64,000 nucleotides of DNA from Streptomyces dangxiongensis (GTDB taxonomy: Bacteria > Actinomycetota > Actinomycetes > Streptomycetales > Streptomycetaceae), in assembly GCF_003675325.1 (NCBI RefSeq), contig NZ_CP033073.1, positions 7,626,001-7,690,000 on the forward strand, in the 5' to 3' direction. The translations under genes and the position numbers were made by a program. Below are positions 54,201-59,783 of the stretch, in pieces. A model generated the notes under the pieces. It was not told the DNA's origin. It saw only the letters and a list, made by a program, of their open reading frames with translations, and made no database searches. Position 1 is the first letter of the stretch, and every line of letters begins with the position of its first letter.

Positions 54201-54446
54201 CGGAACCTCCACCCGCGGGACCACGTATGCCCGCGGCTCGCCGTCGGCGGCCGAGTACCGGGTGCGCAGCACCTCGTGCCGGTCGACCACGTCGGCCAGG
54301 GCGCCGGCGAGGGCCTCGGCGTCGAGGTCGCCGCGCAGGCGCAGCGCCAGCGGAAGCAGATGGTCCGCCGTGCCGGGTCGCAGTTGGTCGAGGAACCACA
54401 GCCGTTGCTGCGAGAAGGATGTCGTCCGGCCGTCACCGCGGTCCAC
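51255..54446 (-). CDS. Nonribosomal peptide synthetase, single module C-A-T
   Basis: A 1063-residue module. C5 (about 5-440) has HHIAFDFSSW near 136, with Phe in place of the usual Gly of HHxxxDG. A5 (460-960) has TSGSTGTPKG near 611 and hand-read pocket residues D-P-L-Q-L-G-L-I-W, close to glycine codes (DILQLGLIW). The carrier site is GGHSLLATR near 993. No thioesterase. The GTG at 54446 is chosen because GGAGGTGA lies just upstream; the longer open frame has no homology. It heads the minus-strand operon with the Dab, carbamoyl and LanB-like genes, and must cooperate in trans with the two plus-strand NRPS proteins. Confidence 0.92.
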   Translation of the reverse strand: MDRGDGRTTSFSQQRLWFLDQLRPGTADHLLPLALRLRGDLDAEALAGALADVVDRHEVLRTRYSAADGEPRAYVVPRVEVPLDTVEAPAAGEAGIAAVLGRAVHGPVDLSTAPPLRATLARLGPDDHLLAVVVHHIAFDFSSWNIFTRDLAAAYRARTAGVSQGLPELPLQYADLAARQRERSAGPRLARSLDHWRTRLAGLPPLDLPTDRPRPAEFDGTAAVTRCTLPADLVAQADRLARSHRATRFMVLLAAFQAQLGRYSGQSDFAVGTPVAGRGHAAARDLIGPFVNTVVLRADLSGRPSFGELVDRVRDASLADLTHADTPFERVVGELAPPRDLSRNPLFQVSFLTLDSQAEPPDLPGLAVELVPTPVAGTPFDLALDLLGRPDGSLGLRLQYATALFAPATAARLTEDYVRLLRGMLAAPDEPLVGVTAELELLPDGERRRRLALGLGSARAVPPRTVTDLFEQQVRRTPDATAVRSGDGELSYAGLDERADGLAHRLRALGVGRGTRVGVLLERGTGLLVALLAVLKADAAYVPLDPLHPARRLGHLIEDTRAAVVVTTGALAERVAGTEARTLLLDGALPPAGPAHRLDRTTGPDDLAYVFHTSGSTGTPKGVQIPHRALTNFLHAMTARLELGPQATVLGVTTASFDPSMLELCLPLLTGARLVLADSEQARDPERLIRLIGEARPDLIQATPSMLRMLVDTGWTPDPGLTVLSGGEKLHTDLAAALAAGGAPVLDLYGPTEATIWTSVARHGADGQVRRWSALENTTVRVLDDRLEPVAEGGTGQVCIGGEGLAWGYRGRPAQTAGVFLPDPHATAPGGRLYATGDLGRLRPDGSLEILGRSDHQVKIRGHRIEPGEIEAALLALDGIRAAVVHPTPDAGGGQQLTAYLVAEDAGNPPTPDALRAELLDSLPHHLVPAAFVLLDAIPTAVSGKVDRHALPVPAPQAAGPATAPRTARERSVAEVWEEVLGATGIGAHDDFFLLGGHSLLATRVSVRLRAALGVDVPVRALFDHPTVAALAAALDGYPRSAADGPLPRLTARPRGDRTTAGR

Positions 54447-54612
54447 CGGCTCACCTCCAAGGAGTTGGGTAGGTCGTCGCCCGCCTCGGGTGGTCGGGGC
54501 ACACCCGGAGCTTGCCGTTCTGGTGCGGCGGCACAGTAGGGAAGGAACGGCAGCAGGCGTCGCGGCTTTTGCTGCGTCAATGTCTCTGGTCGCGGCTGCC
54601 ACCGGGACCGGG

Positions 54613-55254
54613 TCAGATCAGCCCGGTGCGGACGCCGTGCGCCACCGCGTGGGCCCGGTTGCGGACCTGGAGGCGGGTCATCAGGTCGTACATGACGTTC
54701 TTCACGGTGTGCTGGGAGCAGGAGAGTTCACGGGCGATGGCCGCGTTGCCGTGCCCCTCGGCGACCAGCGTGAGCACCGTCGTCTGCCGGGCCGTCAGCG
54801 GCGAGCCGGGGGTGGGGTGCCGCCGCTCGGCGTCGTCGCCGCCCGCCTCGCCGAGGAGGCGGACCAGGACGCCGTAGGGCATCCGGCCCTCCCCGTACCG
54901 GGCGCTGTGGACGGCGGTGAGCAGACGCTCCGGGGTGGCCTCGGCGGAATGCAGCATGGCCACCGCCCCGGCCCGGACGGCCCGCCGCACTCCCGCGGCG
55001 GTGAAGATGTCGGCGACCAGCAGGAGGGGCCCGCCGCCGGGCTCCGGCCAGCCGTCGAGCGCCGCACCGGGCGTCCGCCCGGCGGCCACCCGGACGGCCC
55101 CGTCGGAGTGTACGGCCGCCAGCTCGATGCCGGCCCGGCGCAGGCCGGCGGCCACCGTGTCGCGGGCCGCCCCGCCCGCCGGGCCGAGGTGCACGCGCAG
55201 CGCGCCGTCGCGCCGCCCGGCCTCCGGCGCCGCTTCGAGGACGAGGGCGGTCAC
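54613..55254 (-). CDS. LuxR-type regulator with degenerate receiver
   Basis: A 213-residue protein. The C-terminal LuxR helix-turn-helix is LTARQTTVLTLVAEGHGNAAIARELSCSQHTVKNVMYDL. The N-terminal part has receiver-like spacing (LLLVADIF, AVRAGAVAMLHSAEATPERLL) but no clear phosphorylatable Asp pair. The GTG at 55254 overlaps the stop of the upstream LuxR gene. The two share the ending RNRAHAVA..RTGL, so they are a tandem duplicate that may act as a heterodimer on cluster 2 promoters. Confidence 0.87.
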   Translation of the reverse strand: MTALVLEAAPEAGRRDGALRVHLGPAGGAARDTVAAGLRRAGIELAAVHSDGAVRVAAGRTPGAALDGWPEPGGGPLLLVADIFTAAGVRRAVRAGAVAMLHSAEATPERLLTAVHSARYGEGRMPYGVLVRLLGEAGGDDAERRHPTPGSPLTARQTTVLTLVAEGHGNAAIARELSCSQHTVKNVMYDLMTRLQVRNRAHAVAHGVRTGLI

Positions 55255-55874
55255 AGCAGACCCGTCCGCAGGGCGTAGGCCACCGCGTGGGCGCGGTTGC
55301 GCAGCCGGAACCGCTGGGTGATGTCGCGGACCACGGTGGTCACGGTCCGCGCGGAGTAGCACAGTTCCTTGGCGATCTCGTCGGTCTCCCGGCCGTCGGC
55401 CACCATCCGCAGGACCGCGCGTTCGCGCTCGTCCAGGCCCCAGTCAGGTCCGTGCCCCCGCGCGCCGGGCTGCGCGTCGGTCTCGGTGCTCTGGTCGAGG
55501 AGGCCGTCGATCAGGTCGGGGGGCACGGTGCAGTCGCCGCCGGCCACGGTCAGCACGGTCCGCGCCAGCCGGTCGGCGTTGACCTCGTTCCGGCGCAGGA
55601 GGCCGCGGGCCCCGGCGTTGATGGCGTCCGCGGCCTCGGCCGGGGACAGGTCGGAGGCGATCACGATGATGGCGGGCCTGTGCGGGCCGGTGCCGGTCGC
55701 GTTCACCAGGTCGAGTTCCCGGCGGCCCACTCGGTCGAAGATCACGACGGCCACGTCCGCCTTCTCCTCCGGCTGGACCAGCGTGATGTCCGGGTTGCCG
55801 GACAGGGCGCTGACGGCGCCGGCTTCGAGCAGCGGGTCCAGAGCCACGACGCAAAGCGGTAGGGGGTTGCCCAT
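55251..55874 (-). CDS. LuxR-type regulator, atypical response regulator
   Basis: A 207-residue protein: receiver-like N-terminus (CVVALDPLLEAGAVSAL, VAVVIFDRVG, IIVIASDLSPAEAADAINAGARGLLRRN) and LuxR HTH (LDERERAVLRMVADGRETDEIAKELCYSARTVTTVVRDI). There is no neighbouring sensor kinase gene, and the phospho-acceptor region is atypical, so ligand control is possible. The ATG at 55874 follows GAGGAG. Divergent from the LanM gene and first in a possible operon leading into the NRPS module gene. Confidence 0.88.
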   Translation of the reverse strand: MGNPLPLCVVALDPLLEAGAVSALSGNPDITLVQPEEKADVAVVIFDRVGRRELDLVNATGTGPHRPAIIVIASDLSPAEAADAINAGARGLLRRNEVNADRLARTVLTVAGGDCTVPPDLIDGLLDQSTETDAQPGARGHGPDWGLDERERAVLRMVADGRETDEIAKELCYSARTVTTVVRDITQRFRLRNRAHAVAYALRTGLL

Positions 55875-56223
55875 GTGCACTCCTCGGTCAGCGTGCGACG
55901 AACCTCTCGGCGAGGAGTTTCGGCAACCCGTACGCCGCACCGCATGGGGTGCGATCACCCGCATTTCCGCACCCCGCCGGCCCCGCCCCGGGGCCGCACA
56001 CCGGCGGCCCGGCCACAGACGGCCGGGCACCGCCGGGCGGCACCGGCCGCCGGGAGCCCGGTGACGCGGAAGCGGCGCCGCCGTGGTCGCTCGGGGGCCC
56101 CGCCGCGCCGCCCGGCGGCGCAAAGGGGGGCGCGGCGGTGACGGCGACTGGGTAGTCCGCCGCGAAATGTACGGGTGCCCCTCCCCTGTACGGGCGGGTG
56201 ACGCCGCTGGAAGAGTGGCGGAT
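55875..56223. promoter_or_regulatory. Divergent promoter region between LuxR pair and lanM
   Basis: 349 bp, no gene. It holds a direct repeat TGTACGGG at 56168-56175 and 56187-56194 (19 bp apart) close to the lanM start. This is a possible activator site, without further support. The rest is GC-rich without clear promoter boxes. Confidence 0.35.
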
Positions 56224-59200
56224 GTGACCACAACCGACACCGCATCCCCCGTCACGGGGGTGACGCCCTCCTGGTGGGCGCCGGCCGCGACACTGCGCGA
56301 ACGGCTGTCGGCCCCGTACCCGCCGGCGGCGCCGGCGGCGGGCCCCGCCGCCGGGCCGCGCACCCGCTCGGCGGTCGAGCAGGCCTGCGAGTCCGTGCGC
56401 TCGGCCCGACTGGGCGCCGACGCCCGGCTGGTGGCGGCGCTCGCCGCCGAACCGCCGGCCCGGCTGGCCGGCCGGCTCGCCAAGCCGCAGTGGGCGGTGT
56501 TCGTGGAGGGGGCGGTCACCGCGGCTCCGGAGACACCCGAGGGCGTCCGCGCGGGCGCGGTGACCGTGCCCGCCGACGCGGCGGACGGGGCGGCGGTGTT
56601 CGAACCGGTGCTGCGCCCGCTGGTGACGGCGGCCGTCGCCGAACTGGTCGAACAAGCCGGGACGGGCGGCGCCGAGCCCGGCGAGGTGGCGGTGTTCGCC
56701 CGGGAGTACGCGCACTGGCTGGCACGGCGGCTGGCCAAGGCGGCCGCCCGGACACTGGTCGTCGAGCTCGCCGCCGCGCGGGACGCGGGCGACCTGTCCG
56801 GCGCCACCGCGGCGGACCGGTTCGCCGACTTCGCCGCCCGGGCGGGCACCAGGGCGGGACTCGCCCGGTTCTTCACCGGATACCCGGTGCTCGCCCGTCT
56901 GCTGGCCCGGACCTGCCGGCACACCGCCCGGTCCGGCGCCGAGCTGCTGACACGGCTCGCCGCCGACCGGCGGAAGCTGGCCGACGCACTGTTCGGCGGG
57001 CGGGACCCCGGCCCACTGACCGCCGTACGGCTGGGGCTGGGAGACCTGCACCAGCAGGGCAGGTCGGTGGCGGTGCTCCGGTTCGCCGACGGCAGCGCGG
57101 TCTACAAGCCGCGGCCGGTCGACCAGCACGCCCTGCTCGACCACATGGCCGGCTGGCTGGACGCCAAGGTGCCCGGCCTGGGACTGCGCACCCCGCGCTG
57201 GGTGGCCGGGGACGGCTACGGATGGCTGGAGTACATCGACCACCGGACGTGCCGTTCGCTGACCGAGATCGACCGGTTCCACCGTCGGCAGGGCGCGCTG
57301 ATCGCGCTGGCCTACACCCTCGAAGGGGTGGACCTGCACTGCGAGAACCTCCTCGCCCACGGCGACCAGCCCGTGCTCGTCGACGTAGAGACACTGCTGC
57401 ACCCCGTCCTGCGGGAAGGGGGAACCACCCGGCCGGATCCGGCCGCCGGGGCGCACGCCTCCTCGGTGCACCGTACCTGCCTGCTGCCGCAGCTCATGCT
57501 GGGCGAGCTGGGCGCCGTCGACATTTCCGCGCTGGGCGGCGCACCCGGCGGGGAGTTCCCCAACACCCGGATGATCTGGGAGGACGCCGGCACGGACCGG
57601 ATGCGCCTGGTCCGCCGCCCGGCGCCGTTCACCGGCGCGCTCAACCGGCCGTACAGCGCCGCGACGGCACCCAGGAGTGCCGACCGGCTGGCCGCGGTCC
57701 TGGCCGGATTCCGCACCGGGTACGACGCCGTCGTCCGGCACCGCGACGAACTGTCCGGCCCGGCCGCGCCGCTGGCCGCCGGCGCGGACGCGGTCGGCCG
57801 GCTCGTGGCCCGTCCCACCGTGCTGTACGCCACCCTGCTGGAGGAGGCGACCCATCCGCAGGTGCTGCGCGACGGGCTCGACCGGGACGCCATGTTCGCG
57901 GTGCTGTGGGCCGAGTCGGACGGCGACCCGGCCCGCCAGGCCCTCATCGAGTACGAGATCGCCGACCTGTGGGACGGCGACGTCCCCGTCTTCTTCCACC
58001 GGCCCGGCTCACCGGAGGTCTTCGCCTCGGACGGCAGCCCGGTGGACGGCGTCCTGGACACCTCCGGCCTCGCCTCGGCACGGGCGAAGCTCGCCACCAT
58101 GAGCACCGTCGACCGCCACGCCCAGGAGTGGATCATCTCGGCCACCCTGGCGTCCACGGAACCGGGCGCCGCCGGACCCCGCCACCGGGTGGGTCGCCGG
58201 GCCCGCCCGGCTCCCGCCGCCCTGTCGGAACCCTCCGCGCTGCTGGCCGCCGCCACCGGGATCGCCGACGAGATCGCCGGCCGGTCCGTCCGCGGGCACG
58301 GGCGGGTCAACTGGATCGGCCTGGAGGCGGTCGACGACCGCTGGACGGTACTGCCCATGGGCGCCGGACTGGCCCAGGGGTACACCGGGGTGGCCCTGTT
58401 CCTGGCCCAGTTCGGCGCGCTCACCGGCTCCGCCCGGCACACCGAGCTGGCCCGGGCGGCACTCGCCCCGGTGCCCGAACTCGTCGCCGCGATCGCCGCC
58501 GACCCGGCGCTGAGCCGGGCCGTGGGCCCGGGCGGCTTCGAAGGCCTGGGCGGCGTCTGTTACGCCCTCGCACGGGTGGCCACCCTGGTCGGCGACGACC
58601 TCGCCGCGTGCCTGCCGACGGCGCTGGACGCCCTGGCGCTGGCGGCGCTCGGCGACGACACCCCACCGGACGTGTCGGCCGGCCTGGCCGGAGCGCTCGC
58701 CGCCCTGCACGCGGTGCACCGCGAGCGCGGACTGCCGCAGGCCGCCGAACTCGCCGACCGGATCGCCGAACGGCTGCTGCGGCTCGGGCCGGCCGGCCGG
58801 CCCGGCGACGGGCTGCCGGAGCGCTTCGGCTTCGCCTTCGGCGAGGCCGGGATCGGCTGGGCCCTCACCCGGCACGCCCGGTTCGCCGGCGGCCCGCTGG
58901 GCGCACGGGCCGGCGCGGCGGGCCGGGCCAGGCTGACCGCCGCACTCGCGGCGGCGGACCGGCTCGACGTGGGCTGGTGTTCCGGCGCGACCGGCGTCGT
59001 GCTGGCGGCGGCCGACGCCGGACTCTGTCCGCAGCCGGCGGACGGCCCGGCCCGGGACGCGAGCCGCCGGCTCACCGAGCACCCACCCGTGGCCGACCTC
59101 AGCCTGTGCCACGGCGAGCTGGGCATCGCGGAGGCGGTGGCCGCCCTCGCCGGGCGCGGCCACGCCGAGGCGCGGACCAGCCTGACCGGCCGGATCGGCC

Positions 59201-59373
59201 CGGTCCTCGGAGTGCTCCACGACTGGGGGCCGCGCTGCGGGACGCCCGGGCACGTACCGACGCCCGGCCTGCTCACCGGGCTGTCGGGCATCGGCTACCA
59301 GCTCCTCCGGCTGGGCTTCGCCGACACCGTGCCCTCGGTCCTGCTGCTCGACCCCGCCCCGGGCGGCGGGTAG
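56224..59373 (+). CDS. lanM: Class II lanthipeptide synthetase (LanM)
   Basis: A 1049-residue bifunctional enzyme. The dehydratase half (DUF4135 type) shows LGDLHQQGRSVAVLRF near 272, AVYKPRPVDQ, GVDLHCENLL near 370, LVDVETLLHP and DLWDGDVPVFF. The cyclase half is LanC-like with GWCSGATG (Cys919) and LCHGELG (Cys962, His963), the complete zinc set. It should phosphorylate and eliminate Ser/Thr and then form lanthionine rings. The GTG at 56224 is chosen for GGAAGAG upstream; an in-frame ATG at 56167 is an alternative. The candidate precursor gene lies 131 bp downstream. There is no lanthipeptide protease-transporter (LanT) gene nearby. Confidence 0.93.
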   Translation: MTTTDTASPVTGVTPSWWAPAATLRERLSAPYPPAAPAAGPAAGPRTRSAVEQACESVRSARLGADARLVAALAAEPPARLAGRLAKPQWAVFVEGAVTAAPETPEGVRAGAVTVPADAADGAAVFEPVLRPLVTAAVAELVEQAGTGGAEPGEVAVFAREYAHWLARRLAKAAARTLVVELAAARDAGDLSGATAADRFADFAARAGTRAGLARFFTGYPVLARLLARTCRHTARSGAELLTRLAADRRKLADALFGGRDPGPLTAVRLGLGDLHQQGRSVAVLRFADGSAVYKPRPVDQHALLDHMAGWLDAKVPGLGLRTPRWVAGDGYGWLEYIDHRTCRSLTEIDRFHRRQGALIALAYTLEGVDLHCENLLAHGDQPVLVDVETLLHPVLREGGTTRPDPAAGAHASSVHRTCLLPQLMLGELGAVDISALGGAPGGEFPNTRMIWEDAGTDRMRLVRRPAPFTGALNRPYSAATAPRSADRLAAVLAGFRTGYDAVVRHRDELSGPAAPLAAGADAVGRLVARPTVLYATLLEEATHPQVLRDGLDRDAMFAVLWAESDGDPARQALIEYEIADLWDGDVPVFFHRPGSPEVFASDGSPVDGVLDTSGLASARAKLATMSTVDRHAQEWIISATLASTEPGAAGPRHRVGRRARPAPAALSEPSALLAAATGIADEIAGRSVRGHGRVNWIGLEAVDDRWTVLPMGAGLAQGYTGVALFLAQFGALTGSARHTELARAALAPVPELVAAIAADPALSRAVGPGGFEGLGGVCYALARVATLVGDDLAACLPTALDALALAALGDDTPPDVSAGLAGALAALHAVHRERGLPQAAELADRIAERLLRLGPAGRPGDGLPERFGFAFGEAGIGWALTRHARFAGGPLGARAGAAGRARLTAALAAADRLDVGWCSGATGVVLAAADAGLCPQPADGPARDASRRLTEHPPVADLSLCHGELGIAEAVAALAGRGHAEARTSLTGRIGPVLGVLHDWGPRCGTPGHVPTPGLLTGLSGIGYQLLRLGFADTVPSVLLLDPAPGGG

Positions 59374-59452
59374 GGCCGAGCGCCCTGGTACCGCCGTCCG
59401 TCCGGTGCCCGCGGCGCGGACACCACGACGACCTTCTCGGACAGTGCAACAG

Positions 59453-59480
59453 TTGACAACAGAACGATCCCAGGTCGGAT
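59453..59480 (+). promoter_or_regulatory. Candidate promoter of the precursor gene
   Basis: TTGACA (59453-59458), a 16-bp spacer and TCGGAT (59475-59480), one base from the Streptomyces -10 form TAGGAT. It would give a very short leader to the 68-residue ORF, suggesting transcription separate from lanM. Confidence 0.55.
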
Positions 59481-59483
59481 CGC

Positions 59484-59495
59484 TTTCCATGGAAA
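59484..59495. promoter_or_regulatory. Perfect palindrome touching the ribosome site of the precursor gene
   Basis: TTTCCATGGAAA is a 12-bp perfect palindrome just after the predicted -10 and running into the ribosome binding site GGAAAGGAAG. It could be a repressor operator at the start point, or could fold over the ribosome site in RNA. Confidence 0.45.
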
Positions 59496-59504
59496 GGAAG
59501 ACCC

Positions 59505-59711
59505 ATGTCCCACTTCCTGCAGAACGGTACCGTCCGCGGCGAGGCCACAAGCGCGTCCGCGACGGGCACCGACCCGGCCGGCGAGATCCGACTGGTCCGC
59601 TGGAACGGGGCGTGCGCCAGGACCCGGGCGCTGGCCGGAATGAACCTCGGCAGCGGTGTGGTGATCGGCCTCGGCTCCGCCAGCATGACCACCGTGTCGG
59701 TGCCGTTCTGA
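59505..59711 (+). CDS. Candidate lanthipeptide precursor, 68 residues, one cysteine
   Basis: A short ORF with GGAAAGGAAG five bases before the ATG, strong GC3 and its own promoter candidate. It follows lanM and precedes a LuxR-type activator gene, the usual place for a precursor. The peptide starts MSHFLQNGTVRGEATS; the C-terminal part has a single cysteine in RWNGACARTRALAG and ends SASMTTVSVPF, with several Ser/Thr. Cleavage after NGA (a GA-type site) would put Cys first in a 32-residue core. With one Cys only one thioether ring is possible; other Ser/Thr might stay dehydrated. It shows no similarity to precursors I know, so the assignment rests on context. Confidence 0.6.
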   Translation: MSHFLQNGTVRGEATSASATGTDPAGEIRLVRWNGACARTRALAGMNLGSGVVIGLGSASMTTVSVPF

Positions 59712-59783
59712 CCTGCCGTCACCCACGATCCCGTCCGAGCAGGTGTGCGACCTTCGTGAGACAAGTGACTACTATCCGGAGGT

